Assembly (NCBI GenBank): GCA_011319805.1
Contig: SJRY01000234.1
Span: forward strand, 496,001-560,000
Source: Macrocybe gigantea
Taxonomy: Eukaryota; Basidiomycota; Agaricomycetes; Agaricales; Callistosporiaceae
Reading direction: 5' to 3'
DNA: 64,000 nucleotides
The stretch's first letter is position 1. Every line of letters begins with the position of its first letter. The notes below the pieces were generated by a model that searched no databases, had not been told where the DNA came from, and was given only the letters and a program-made list of their open reading frames with translations. Position numbers and translations under genes: made by a program. Positions 21,553 through 32,758 of this stretch are shown here, piece after piece.

Positions 21553-23639
21553 ATGAGTGTTGTTGCTATCTTCTTACTTTTTGGCCTGCTGCCTGCTGCC
21601 CTGGGTGCAGGAGCTAGATCTGAATCAAGGAGCGGCCCTGCGAGACAACCTGGACCGAAAGGCTTTGTGACAACGAAAGGTTCACACTTTGAGCTGGATG
21701 GAAAACCGTTTTTTCGCCATTCTCACCATCTCTGGCTGCTTGCTACTTAACATGACGATGTCAGTACTTTGTTGGAGCCAATGCCTACGTACGTAACGAG
21801 CTCGGTTCATCGCAATGGAAACACCCTCAATCGAGTGTAGTGGCTTCCACTTCTTACCACGACAGAAGACGTGGACCACACCTTCACTGGAGTGGCCGTG
21901 CTGAGGACTTGGGGTCCTTTTATCAGGCTTGGCTGAAGATAGCGGACAGGTTTGGAATTCTAGCGAGTGGACGTTAAACTATGGGCCACAAGGTCTCCAA
22001 CGTCTTGACAATGTCATATCAACGGCCGGAAAATATGGTTTCAAAGTTATACCTGCATTTACCAACAATTGGTATGTCCAGCGGTCTTGAATTCTTCCGT
22101 TCACTAATTTTCATTTGCAGGGTAGGCTATGGTGTAAGTCTGGATGCATGACACTCTTTGCTTTTTCTGACTACAACAGGGTTCTGAACTTTACATAAAC
22201 TGGATTGCTGGAGTCGGCAAAACGCATGACGTTTTCTATTCCGACCCAAGAATCATCATCTCGTACCGTAAGTCTCCCTTGGCCTTTGCAAGAACATAGA
22301 AACTTACCCCGCACAGAACGCTATGTAAAGACCATTGTTAACAGATACAAGATTTCGCCGAATATATTTGCATGGGAGCTTATGAATGAAGCGCGTTGCT
22401 TAGGAGACCTGCCAAGCGGACCTGGTTGCGTCCCCGGTACTGGCTTACTCAATGAATGGTACCGACAGCAGTCAGATTATGTCCGGAGCTTGTAAGCACC
22501 CATGTCGTCAAAGCTTGCGTCATCTCTACCAAATGCTGACTCGAACGTTAAGGGATTCTCATCATCTAATTACAACTGGCGGAGAAGGTCATTTCTATTG
22601 GAAAAAGCCAGTTGGGTTTTGGCTCAATGGCACATTCGTTTCTGATTACAATTATAATGGTCAAGGTATCATTCGTGTTGGAGACAGCGCCATAATACTC
22701 CGCTGAAATATTTACAGCGGGTGAAGACTTTGATTTAGATCTGACTCTGCAGAACATCGATTTTGGCACCTACGTGAGCTCTAATTGTTGCCGTCCGTTA
22801 TCTTGAGGTTACTGCAACAGACATATCATCATTTCAGCACATATATCCTCAGTTCTGGTAAGTATCTAGTGCTTGATTTCCCTTGCGATGCAGTCTCCGA
22901 AGTTTCTGTAGGTATTCTGAGCTCGTATGTCAGAATAGAACATCTTTTCGCGATAAAAAGCTAAAGTCATCGACGCAGGACACTCCAGGCTCCAACTTCA
23001 CCATCAAAGCATGGGGCCTTCAGTGGATTGAACAACATGCCCGAGGCAAAATCTCAGCCCCCTATTTTTCATTCTTCCAGGGTGATCATAATACCTACAG
23101 CGGCGAAGCGGGCCAACAAGCCGGTTGTTTTGGAAGAGTTTGGCGTCTTTGGGATTGGTCGGTCCACTAAGCCTTTTCGATCCTTCCGCTTTAGCTTGAA
23201 TATCGTTAGACAACAAAACTGACATATATCCCGCATGGGTTGACCTTGCTCTTGAAATCGGACACGGGTGAGTCTGACATCGAGTCACGCTTCACATTCC
23301 TCTCTAGTGCCTGTTTCAGAGGGTCTGCTTTCACCTTGAATTCATGTATTTAAAACCATTGACCAGCTTGAAAAGTATTATACCATGGCAATTCGGAGTC
23401 ACTGGACTCGAAGAAAACCGAGGAAATAGACTCATTAAATATGCCGACGCTCTTATTGATGGGGTGGGTAATTGTGTCTCAATAGCTACTTTCGACTGAC
23501 TCGTACGATCCGCACAAGGCATCCCCGAACGATGGTAGGACCTCAAGCAAGCTGGCCAGCGCGTAGCAGATATAACAAACCTGCCTCAGGATTCGCGATT
23601 TATAAGAATCAAACGTCTGTATGGAACATATTTACGTGA
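21553..23639 (+). CDS. Secreted endo-beta-1,4-mannanase, GH5 (subfamily 7-like)
   Basis: This enzyme hydrolyses internal beta-1,4-mannosidic bonds in plant mannans. It has a signal peptide (MSVVAIFLLFGLLPAALGAG). The GH5 barrel can be followed through ANAYWLPLLTTTEDVDHTF, VIPAFTNNWVGYG, the acid/base motif FAWELMNEARC, YHIYPQFW, and the nucleophile motif KPVVLEEFGV. It ends SPNDGFAIYKNQTSVWNIFT. There is no N-terminal CBM1. The gene is cut by a dozen or so introns of about 50 nt. Two places do not splice cleanly: after DGKPF near 21715, and after VLRTWGPF near 21925. These may be indels. The nucleophile exon seems to follow a GC-AG intron. Confidence 0.88.
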
Positions 23640-24026
23640 GTGCATGGAAATGTGCCTCTGAACGGCGGGCAAACTGTCGGCTTCAACAGGCACGCAGCCC
23701 AGGTTCAACTAGGACGGTCTTAGGTCGTGGCAGAGGGAGGCGAGAAGGCAGCTAGATGTCTCGTTGACAGTCCGTCCGATTTACAGGACAGATAGTGTGT
23801 TGTATACACGTCCATTTCAAGCTACGGTCCCACTAATCGTCTCTGACGAGCGATCTTGCCCTATTGGCTTTTCCCGACGTAAATATTTTTGGAAGACAAG
23901 GGTAAAACATTCTTGCCTGAATCGCCGACGAAGGGTCAAGTTGGCCGACCATAACGTCCGCTAGATGACATTGCACATCTCTCCACGACTTTACACTATA
24001 GAACGGGAGGGCTAATCAGGGCCTGG
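23640..24026. other. Intergenic, nothing recognised
   Basis: About 390 bp between convergent genes. No open frame of convincing composition, repeat or RNA gene was seen; it probably holds 3' UTRs. Confidence 0.5.
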
Positions 24027-24278
24027 CTAGACGGACGCGATTGTGCTGAATGCGGCCCACCGGATCTTTGTTTTTCTCCCCTGTTGCCTGATAATATAGT
24101 AGTACGGAGAGCCGGCGTCCAGCACCAACGAAATGGACTCTCCGACATGTAGAGGTATTGTCGGCGCTGAACTGGCGGCCGCTTCACCCGTCTCTGATGC
24201 CAACTGGACGGTGGCCGTGAGAGGCGAATCGTTTATGAACTCGACCAGAATTTCAAAGGGTAGGGTGCTAGTAGGCAT
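24027..24278 (-). CDS. Small hypothetical protein, 83 residues
   Basis: An ATG-started frame encodes MPTSTLPFEILVEFINDSPL, then a Ser/Ala-rich turn and HVGESISLVLDAGSPYYYII. The alternating hydrophobic pattern suggests a small beta-sandwich-like domain. I have the impression of similar short proteins in agaricomycete genomes but cannot name a family. The last 20 residues (after YYYIIRQQ) look less protein-like, so a terminal exon may be missing. No signal peptide. Confidence 0.45.
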   Translation of the reverse strand: MPTSTLPFEILVEFINDSPLTATVQLASETGEAAASSAPTIPLHVGESISLVLDAGSPYYYIIRQQGRKTKIRWAAFSTIASV

Positions 24279-24617
24279 GAGTTAAAAAGAAGATACGGAT
24301 TTAAAAGCATTGCAGCACGTATACAATTACATGTGAGTAAATCTGCATCCTAGGAATTCGCGGAACCCAGAAGGCGTGTCATAAATTGTAGCCATCTTAT
24401 TGTCTTCGCCTGATTTGGAAATGGTTCTCACTCTAGCACTTCATCTTGACCTACAGTAACGTGCTGCCTGTCATGGCGAGAGACACCGGTCCATCATTAT
24501 CATGTGGAATAGAACCAATTAATCGTAATAGCTCGTACAGAACAGTTGGTATGAAAATAAAAGACGCGTGCCATGACCTGGTTGCGACCAGGCAAAGGGT
24601 CCAAGGCGAAGAGGGCA
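24279..24617. other. Intergenic, nothing recognised
   Basis: About 340 bp holding the upstream side of the small hypothetical gene and the 3' side of the NPC2-like gene. No coding frame or repeat was recognised. Confidence 0.45.
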
Positions 24618-25372
24618 TCACTGTCCAATTCTCAATCTAGGGAAGGGAAGCTTCATGAAATCGACATGAAGGTCTAGGCAGACCATGTCGTCGTCCTCGG
24701 CAGTAAAACCACGGACGTTGACAACGAATTTCGCTAGAGACCCGATCAGCACAGCACCTCACGGCTGCAATTTGGTGGGTTACCTTGTGGTATTTCTTTG
24801 GGCAATTTCACAGTTTGTTCGACGTCGTACGAGCCTGGTTGTACTGGGCACCGGACAGTTGCTTCCGCCTTGCGTCTGAGGTGCAGAATATTGTTAGCTC
24901 ACAACAAGGAGAGGCGACAGCTAGCGTACGCCTCCTCGCAAACGTCGAACTGCTTCGTGAGCAGCTTGATGAGACCCAGTTTAACGGTGACATCTGCGTA
25001 AGCGCCCTCCTGATAGGAACTTGTCGATTGTTTGTGTAGCTAGGTAGTGCATGAAAACACACCTCGATGACTTCTGTGACTGTAGCTTTGACCTTGACAG
25101 TCAGGTTTTGACCTGGCTTAGGTGGATCTGGAGTCACCACGATGGAGTCAATTTGTATGGGATCAGTCGGAAGACCTGTCCAGAGAGCACTGAGCGAGAA
25201 GGCTGGTTATTGAGTAGACAGTAACGACGGCACCACAGTTGACATAGTTCCATTTCTCGGCTATGCGAAAGGTATCGTTTACTTTGAGAGCGACCTGAGA
25301 GTTTGTAGGGGAGGCTAACGAGAGCGAAGAAAAGGACAGAAGGAGAGAAATGAGGGCAAGACGGGGAAGCAT
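24618..25372 (-). CDS. NPC2: NPC2-like ML-domain lipid-transfer protein
   Basis: Fungal members bind phosphatidylglycerol/phosphatidylinositol or sterol in the vacuole or secretory pathway. The start MLPRLALISLLLSFSSLSLA is a signal peptide. The ML fold follows: IAEKWNYVNCG, then PIQIDSIVVTPDPPKPGQNL, TVKVKATVTEVIE, a hydrophobic segment and the C-terminal strands VVNVRGFTAEDDDMVCLDLH, ending KLPFPRLRIGQ. Cysteines in NYVNCG, the middle exon and DMVCLD fit the family disulfides. Length is about 170 residues, as usual. Introns are short; stop TGA is at 24618-24620. It is divergent from the four-TM gene. Confidence 0.85.
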
Positions 25373-25491
25373 GTCGAGGACTGGAACCAAGAGCTTGAGG
25401 ACGTGACAGCTAAAATGCAACGGTCACTCACTCGTGACGTAAATGCCAAGGGGCTTCACTGCCACAACTCAAATCTCATCCACTGACGACC
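25373..25491. promoter_or_regulatory. Divergent promoter NPC2 / four-TM gene
   Basis: 119 bp separate the two start codons. No clear TATA element is seen. Confidence 0.4.
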
Positions 25492-26754
25492 ATGAAACCC
25501 AGAGACTACTGTTGCTGCGCAATTCCTCTCGTCAATGCAGGAATTTATGCCACTCTCTTAGAGCAGTTTATCGTGTCCCTTCTAGTCGGAATCTTGTCCA
25601 TAGCCACTCCTTCCAGTAAGCCATGCATGTCACTATGTGCAGTCATCATGTTAGATTCTGTATCCTAGTCGTCGGCGCAGCGACCCCTTCTTTTGCTTCT
25701 TGGATTCTAGCTATCATATGCTTCGTCCTGTCCGGGCTGCAAGTTCTTGGATATCTTGGGGTCGCAAGGGTAAATGCACTTTATTCGTCCCTCTTCTCAG
25801 TCTTTGCTAATCATGTGCCACGCAGGAAAAAGCGATTCTTTACCGTAGATATGTCACTTTGCATGCTATCGCTATCATGGCTGCATTTGCGGTCTCTGCC
25901 ACCTGGATTATAATATCCGCCTCCCGGCATTCGACGGCCAAGTCGAACTGCCTGAAGAACTTCTTTCCATCCGATCCCACCTCTGAAGGCGACACGTTGT
26001 GTGATATCTTCCCCTGGGTCGACATTGGAATTATGGGCGGCTTGTGGGTGCTGCTTGCTATCGTACAGGTAGAATGTTACTACCACTCACCGGTCGTTGT
26101 CGTACTCACTCTTTTTTTTGTGAAGGCATATCTGTTTTTCGTATTGTCTTCGTATGGATCCTCCCAACGAGCGGATCACGCCAAATACGACCAGTTGAAC
26201 AATAGTGACAGTTTTCCAATGAACGCCCGCTCCGATCCCTGGGATACCAGGGCTTCGACGGATTCTCTCGGTTCGCCGGGTAAGAATGCCAGCCGCACGC
26301 ATGACAATCATCTCCGCCAAGAAAGTGGTGCGAGCGTTTCGGAGATGTTATCGCAGCCTCCGGAACAACCCATAGACAGCTTTTCTAACTATTACGGTTC
26401 CTATCCTCCGCAAAGTCAGCCTTATACGAGGAAAGAACCTACGCAGCTTGTGCACGCATACACTCATGATCCTACTCCAACCCCTCAATACACAAATAAC
26501 TTTTACGACGATTCCGTTGCCGACCAATACCCGAACAGGCCGTCTCAGACTCAAGTCCACCCAGGTGAGCCAAAAGTTTGATAACGACTCGCTTCTCTTT
26601 CTCGAGAAAAGTCGGAAAAGAGCGGGTCTGTGTCTGTTATCTCTTTCGCCGTATCGCTCCTGCTTATGCCGCTGCTCCTCCTTCCGCAGCCGAAGGGTCT
26701 TTCCATCGCAAGACGCCCAAGCTCGTCAAGAATCATCCATCATATGACTTTTGA
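25492..26754 (+). CDS. Conserved basidiomycete four-transmembrane protein
   Basis: The start MKPRDYCCCAIPLVNAGIYA has a Cys cluster at residues 7-9, a likely palmitoylation site. It is followed by four hydrophobic segments: LLEQFIVSLLVGILSIATPS, VVGAATPSFASWILAIICFV, TLHAIAIMAAFAVSATWIII and VDIGIMGGLWVLLAIVQAYL. A hydrophilic tail of about 150 residues rich in Tyr, Pro, Ser and Gln ends near SFHRKTPKLVKNHPSYDF (TGA 26752-26754). The topology resembles tetraspan or MARVEL proteins, but no signature confirms either. The final junction around 26560-26680 is uncertain: an intron or a frame break separates the tail from the last 30 residues. Confidence 0.7.
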
Positions 26755-26927
26755 GGTCATGGACATCTCCTTACACATATCCCATGTATAGTATATATAG
26801 TGCGCAATCTGATTCGGACTTATGACGGCGAGCTCCAGTGGCGAACTCTAGGATCCGAAGGAGTATGTACCCGTTGGTACAAATTTTGGACACGCTTGTC
26901 CCATGAGCATGCGGACAACGTATAGAA

Positions 26928-28226
26928 ATGGGCAAGCAGCGCGAACCATACCCACGTCAAAATTCGTTCATCCAAGCACGTTCTTTATGTATTCCGGATG
27001 TCGCTTCGAAGTACAAGATGATGATGTATATAAACCGGTTAAGCGATCGGTGGTGGGGATCTTCCCCACTAGGCATGAAGGCAAAAATTCTGATTCAAAT
27101 CTTCCCATCCTTATTCCCTCTGGCTCTGGCTGCTTCAGGTGTCATACAGCGCATCAAATCGCTAGAGTCTTCGAATGCTCCGCTCCTGCGGTACCCAACA
27201 CAGTTCACGCAGAACATCGTGCCGAAGCCCATTCATTCCCACAACGATTGTATGTTGAATGACATGCCACTGGAGGAAAGTGCACGCTGACTGATAACTG
27301 GCGCTAATTGTTCAGATTGGCGCGACGTTCCTCTGCTCACAGCCATAAGCTTTGGTGTTGCCAGCGTCGAAGCTGACGTTTGGCTCGTCGATGGCCAACT
27401 TCTGGTAAAGATGCCGCGATGCGGCTGTCCGTGACACACCCAAACCCTTGTCTTCCAGGTCGGCCATGAAATGGCGGCACTGACGAAGGAGCGCACTTTG
27501 GATTCGCTCTATATCCAGCCCCTGCTGGACATCTTGAAGCTACAGAATCCGCAAGACCAATTCACAGTGAATCAAACCAGGCCGAAGTACGTCCTCCAAA
27601 AATGCCGATCTATCTGTAGTTGACGAAGTCTGGTGTCAGCGGAGTTTTTGATACTTCAAGCCGCACACCGTTGCAATTGCTCATCGATATGAAGAGCGAT
27701 GGTATAGCGTATGTCATGTGGTACCGCGCAATGATCGATTTTCAGACAGATTTGCATTTGCAGAACACTCCCTTCCGTGCTCAAGGCCTTGGAGCCTCTT
27801 CGCAAAGGCCAGTACCTCACGACGTTCGCCAATGGTCAGCTGATCCAGTCTGTTGTCACCGTCGTCGGCACCGGAAACACGCCACTGGAGGGAATTAAGA
27901 ATCTGACGCCCCGAGATATTTTCTTCGACGCGCCCTTGACCGGGCTGACTGGAGGAAATACGACGTGGTCGCCGGAGCTTGCACCAATTGCTAGCACGGA
28001 CTATGCCGTCGCAGTGGGCTGGAATGGGATCAACAACATAATGGATACTCAATTGGTAGCCATCCAAAATCTGGTACAGGCAGCGCATAGTGTGGGGTTG
28101 AGAGCCAGATTTTGGGACACGCCAGGTTGGCCCATTGCAGCCCGAAACAACGTGTGGAAGCAGCTGTTGGAAAGTGGGGTAGATTGGTTGAATGCTGATG
28201 ACCTGGAAGCAGCTAGTAGCTTTTGA
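26928..28226 (+). CDS. AIM6: AIM6-like PLC-type phosphodiesterase superfamily protein
   Basis: The N-terminus is hydrophilic, then a membrane anchor (KILIQIFPSLFPLALAASGV) leads to a PLC-like TIM-barrel domain. The barrel starts at HSHNDYWRDVPLLTAISFGV, formed by a splice inside NDY, and continues ASVEADVWLVDGQLL, VGHEMAALTKERTLDSLYIQ and GVFDTSSRTPLQLLIDMKSD. It ends with LRARFWDTPGWPIAARNNVW. This order (HSHND, VEADVW, VGH, DTPGWP) fits yeast Aim6 and its homologues, whose substrate is unknown. The name comes from a mitochondrial inheritance screen, so role and location remain inference. Frame is intact across about six introns; stop TGA is at 28224-28226. Confidence 0.8.
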
Positions 28227-28520
28227 TTAAAGAACAGGTATGTAAGAAGGGGAGTATTATGCTGTAGCTGTTTTATACTTCCGACCAAACATCGATCTCA
28301 TGTTGAGAATGGGTGCTTTCGGAGGTGGCATGCGGTGTCCTATCTCGCCTCGCGAGAGCGAAATCGCACTGCGAGTGTCTCCCGGCACAAGCTGCCCAGC
28401 TTTGAGTCGAGGAACCCGTGCGTGCATGTTCTTTTCTTTTTTCTCTTCATGAATGGCACGCAGAGCTGCAGGTGCAGCGAGAAGATTGTCCTGTGAACGA
28501 GTGATGTATCTCTAGTGGGT

Positions 28521-29272
28521 CTAGGTTGAAGGAGGAGCCGCACTTACTATTTGTTCTTCAGCTTTTTTGCTCATTTCTCCAAGGGCATTCTGGTCTCTGA
28601 ATTTCAAAAGCTTCTGCAGGTTCCACCGTGTCTTTGGTCGCAACAGACCACTCTTGCTATCAGCCGGCAGCTGTCTTTCATCGTTGATGATATCAAGTAT
28701 GCTAGACGCGCCCTTGGATATGACAGCGGCGGGCTTTTCAGACGTGAGCTGCTCCTTCAACACCTCCCTACCAATAGCTTTGGATGTGATTTCCCAACGC
28801 AGATCCCTAGGATTGTCGACGAGTTCCAGAACGGCGCGTGGAGCGTTGTCGCCAGGACGATTTCCTAGCTTGTGTATCCTAGTATAACCACCAGGTCTAT
28901 CTGCATACCGTGTTGCAAAGGTGCCAAATAGTTTGGGAAGCAGCGATGACTGAAGGAGGAACGACGAGGCACGGTTGTAAGACACTCTGTCACCCTTCTT
29001 GCCCATAGTGATGATCTGGAGACGAGGTTCAATTTCTGAAATTTGTTGATCATGGGTTCACAAGGGACCTTTTCAGCCAGTCTGGCCGCGTCTCTGGCTT
29101 TTGGAAGGGTGGTGCTAATTTGTTCATGCTCAAACAAGGAGGTGACCAGGTTGCTGTGTTTACAAAGAATTGAGGTAAAAGGCCTGAAATGCAACGAGAA
29201 TGCATACCGCAGCATGAGCATCCTGTGCGAAGATGTCCTCGAAAACTTGCGAAACGCTACGCCATGCTTCAT
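28521..29272 (-). CDS. Mitochondrial large-subunit ribosomal protein bL17m
   Basis: This is the mitochondrial homologue of bacterial L17 (yeast MRPL8). Spliced exons give MKHGVAFRKFSRTSSHRMLM, LVTSLFEHEQISTTLPKARD, AARLAEKIITMGKKGD and then LFGTFATRYADRPGGYTRIH KLGNRPGDNAP. These blocks match L17 almost residue for residue. The C-terminal extension (about 80 residues, TRWNLQKLLKFRDQNALGEM) is typical of fungal mitochondrial versions. The start is set by the universal M-H-G motif. Stop at 28521. Confidence 0.9.
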
Positions 29273-29410
29273 CGTTGTGCGCAGTGCAAACAACTCATTA
29301 GCCCTTTCAGTTTGGGAAAAATAAGCTTACATAATATGGATGTGACCGACGCGGATATAGCCGGACTGCGTTTACGACCAGAACTCGTCCACTCGAAAAA
29401 TTAAAAAAAA
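29273..29410. promoter_or_regulatory. Divergent promoter bL17m / acyl carrier protein
   Basis: 138 bp separate two genes for mitochondrial proteins. The ACP side ends in an A-rich run (AAAAATTAAAAAAAA) directly before ATG 29411, a common fungal leader. Confidence 0.45.
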
Positions 29411-30009
29411 ATGTCTCTTCTTCGTTTGGCAAGAGCCTCTACCTTCACTCGCTACACTTGGGCGCCCCGCCTTCAAAGCCAGCATCTATCGCTGGCACGT
29501 TTTTCGGCCGCGGCTGGCTTGACGAGGGACGCCATCCGCACTAGGGTGTTCGACGTTTTGAAGGGATTTGAGAAAGTGGACTCGTCAAAAGTTCGTCCGT
29601 CTACACTCGTTGCACATGACGGTCCGTTCATGCAGCCTCACAGCTCAAGGAGTCGTCGTCTTTTGCAAAGGACCTAGGTCTCGACAGCCTGGACGCCGTA
29701 GAGGTCGTCATGGCTATTGAAGAGGTGATTACTCTAGCACAGACATATTTAGCGCACAGAACAAGGGTCTAATTCTATTTCCAGGAATTCGCCATCGAAA
29801 TTCCCGACGCCGAGGCGGACGAGATTCAGACAGTGCAACAAGGTGAAGTCGTCGAGTTGGTTAACGCGTCGGCGTTCGCTTACGCGAGTTTTCTGTCATT
29901 TCAGCCATCGAGTACATTGAGAAGACTCCGGAAGGTTAGAAACATCTTACACTTGTTACAGGCTTGTGAACTGACTCCATGTGTTCGTTCGGTTTTTGCA
30001 GCGCAGTAA
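29411..30009 (+). CDS. ACP1: Mitochondrial acyl carrier protein (NDUFAB1/ACP)
   Basis: This ACP carries fatty-acyl chains on 4'-phosphopantetheine, feeds lipoate synthesis, and is a complex I and iron-sulfur-assembly partner. The presequence is MSLLRLARASTFTRYTWAPR; mature ACP starts near SAAAGLTRDAIRTRVFDVLK. The splice to LKESSSFAKDLGLDSLDAVE brings in the DSL motif, whose Ser takes the prosthetic group. Next come VVMAIEEEFAIEIPDAEADE and IQTVQQAIEYIEKTPEAQ, with stop TAA 30007-30009. Introns split each helix. Length is about 130 residues, normal. Confidence 0.92.
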
Positions 30010-30292
30010 AGTGTGGTTCCGCTCGGAAAAAGCCGTACAATACAAAGCTTCTACCAATCCTGATTGTTACTGCTGTCTGACAAGGCGAGATCGATAGAGA
30101 TATGGCTCGATACGTGCAAGATTTAGTTGAGATTGATGTTGAGCTGTAAAAGGGGTGCAGCAGACTGGGCGGCGACCGTGTGGCTGTTTCTAATTGTGGT
30201 ATAATTGTTGGCAATATCGTCAGTTTTCTCCTTTGTTTCTTGGCCTGCGTGCATATATATCCTGGCATAATGCTCCTTGTCGCCATTCCCTC

Positions 30293-31610
30293 ATGTCCTC
30301 CTCTCAAATCACCGTCGATCGCCCCTGGTTTAAAATAGGCTGCACTCTCGGCGAAGGTTCATAGCAAGGACCGCCTCCACCGCACCTCCAAAGCTCACCG
30401 ATCACCATCCAGGTCCGCTCTACGATCCAGACACCGCGACATTGCATTTTGTCGACATCGCTGAGAAGAAAGTGAGGCGTCGTATCTATCTACCTCAATT
30501 GGCTGTCGCATAACGTGCAACAGGTATTTCACTTAAACACCGATAGCCTTGAACTAAAGGTCGAGCAGTTCGGTGAACCCGTGACCTGCTTGGCCTTGCG
30601 CCGAGACGCACCTGGAGTCAGTAGATCGATCCAGACCGCTTCTAATCTAATGCCGCAACGTCCAGCTGGCGTGCGCCGCCGCTCGAGGGTTCGCTGTCAT
30701 CGAATCCGATTCGAGCTTGAGATACTTGAGCACGCCAATTCCGGAGAGTGAAGCACCACACACCCGGTTTAATGACGGGGCATGCGACAGCTGTGGCCGG
30801 TTTTTCGCGGGCACTCTTTACTGCAAAGAGCAAGGCATCGTGGGCAAGCTGTACAAGTACGATCCAGAAGATGGGTCCTGTACTGTCGTCGACGAAGGTC
30901 CGTTCACGGTGAGTCTGGACGGCCTCGCCTTCCCGGGGTACTGCCTGACAAGCGACGCGATCAGGACTGCAATGGCCTTGCGTGGAGTCCGGACGAGAAG
31001 ACTCTGTGAGCTCGTGACGTCGCAACAATATCGGGCGGCGCGGCTAACTCGCGGATTCGTGTATTTCTCTTCAGGTATTTTACAGACTCGCATAAGAACG
31101 TAATATACGCGTACGACTATGAGGACGGTAATTTGTCCAACCGCCGCGTACTCGTGGATGCAATTGCAGAAGGCCTGAGTAAAACGTCCTTCTGCGATGG
31201 GTTGTGCGTAGACGACGAGGGATACATCTGGAGTGCTCGGTGCGTGCTACTGAGGCACCTTGGGAATCGGCTCAGACACGGCTGTCCTTGCAGGTGGGGC
31301 GGTTCGCGGATCGTGAGATTCAACCCTAAAGGCAAGATAGACACGGAAATCGTGTTCCCAACGGCACTGAACGTGACAGCATGCTGCTTTGGAGGTAAGT
31401 GGAAAGGTGACTGTGTGAATGGCAGGCTGACAGATTGCAGGCAAGAATAATGACCAGCTGTTCGTGACGACGGCTCACTGCGGTGCAGTTGGAGGCGATG
31501 GGTCGCAGCAGGCGGCGTATCCAGACTCAGGGGCACTGTTCAAGGTTGATTTGGCTGGGAGGTACCGGGGAATGACCAGGCAGCGGTTTGGGCGCGTAGA
31601 ATTAGCGTAG
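30293..31610 (+). CDS. SMP-30 / gluconolactonase-like protein
   Basis: This is a six-bladed beta-propeller metal-dependent lactonase family protein (regucalcin group). It starts [20 protein letters not shown] and is spliced to [20 protein letters not shown]. Metal-site segments are present: TLGEGP (Glu ligand), [17 protein letters not shown] (Asn ligand), [20 protein letters not shown] (Asn ligand) and [20 protein letters not shown] (Asp ligand). The end is [20 protein letters not shown] 31608-31610. Frame is intact with about eight introns. The real substrate (sugar lactone or other) is not shown by sequence. No signal peptide, so probably cytosolic. Confidence 0.88.
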
Positions 31611-31711
31611 CCGGAGATTGCCGAATGAACTGAGCAGTTTTACCGGAAAAGACCGAAATTGTGAGCAAGCCACTGTTCCTCGTCTCACAGCTGCCCGTGC
31701 TAATCCTCAAG

Positions 31712-31755
31712 GTGAGATCATCAACGCTCGTCGTCAACACGTATTCACCTTACAG
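31712..31755 (+). other. Possible 5'-UTR intron of RPL16
   Basis: GTGAGATCA follows CTCAAG and TTACAG ends 18 bp before the ATG at 31774. Leader introns are common in fungal ribosomal protein genes; this one is inferred from splice sites only. Confidence 0.4.
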
Positions 31756-31773
31756 CGTCGTAGACTCGATATC

Positions 31774-32558
31774 ATGGCCACCTTCTCCTCGACTCCCATC
31801 GTCATTGATGGCAAGGGTCACCTTCTCGGTAGGCTGGCCTCCATCGTCGCCAAACAAGTCCTTTCCGGCCAGAAAATCGTCGTCGTCAGATGCGAGGAGA
31901 TCAACATTTCGGGCAGCTTTTTCAGAAACAAAGTATGTCGTCGTTCTGGACGATATGTACTATGAGCAGCGCGTTTTGACTCTAAATGCAATTTGGTAGC
32001 TCCGCTACCACAACTTCCTCCACAAGCGACACATCGTCAACCCCAAAAAGGCGGGGCCATTCCACCACAGGGCCCCTTCTAAAATTCTCTATCGTGCGAT
32101 CCGCGGCATGGTCCGCACAAGAGCGCACGGGGTGCTGCTGCCCTAGAGCGCCTCAAATTGTTTGAGGGCGTTCCTCCACCGTACGACCGCAAGAAGAGGA
32201 TGGTTGTGCCTGAAGCGCTGAGAGTATTGCGATTGAAGCCTGGTCGCAAGTACTGCACAGTCAAGGTGAGGCTTCTACTTTTGACGGAAGGGAGTTGGGT
32301 TTGAGGGAATTGAACTTGTGCAAACAGCGCCTGTCACATGAAGTTGGTTGGGGCTACAAGGATGTGGTGGATCGTCTCGAGGAGAAGAGAAAGATCAAGG
32401 CGCAAGCCTTCCACGAACGCAAGGTGAGTCGGCAAAGTGGGTGGGGAAGGTGTCAAGGGTTGCTGAGCATCTGGCAGATTGCGGCGATCAAGCTTCGCCA
32501 AAAGGCGGTGTCGGATGCGTCGTCGTCGTTTGAACAACTGAGAGAACTAGGCTACTAG
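31774..32558 (+). CDS. RPL16: Cytosolic ribosomal protein uL13 (RPL16), one apparent frame break
   Basis: uL13 is a core protein of the 60S subunit. The start is [20 protein letters not shown], then [20 protein letters not shown] and [13 protein letters not shown]. After an intron come [20 protein letters not shown] and [18 protein letters not shown]. The frame then breaks at 32113-32114: reading GTCCGCAC gives a stop after 12 codons, while one more C restores [20 protein letters not shown]. Downstream exons [40 protein letters not shown] and [20 protein letters not shown] are intact. The stop is at 32556-32558. An essential ribosomal gene is unlikely to be a pseudogene, so I infer a sequence error. 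Confidence 0.92.
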
Positions 32559-32758
32559 ATACCTGAGGTTGTGTACAACGTTCTCGATGTGATCTTTTTT
32601 TTTTTGTCGTATATGATATGAGGTCGATTGATGACAAATTGAGAATCTGCCAAAAATTTGTCCCACCCTTTCTCCTTCATTCGCCCACGTCCCCCCGCCT
32701 CCTGCTCACCCCGTTCCGCCCCTTCTCCTCCTCTCCGTCTCCCGCCCCTTTCTGCCCA

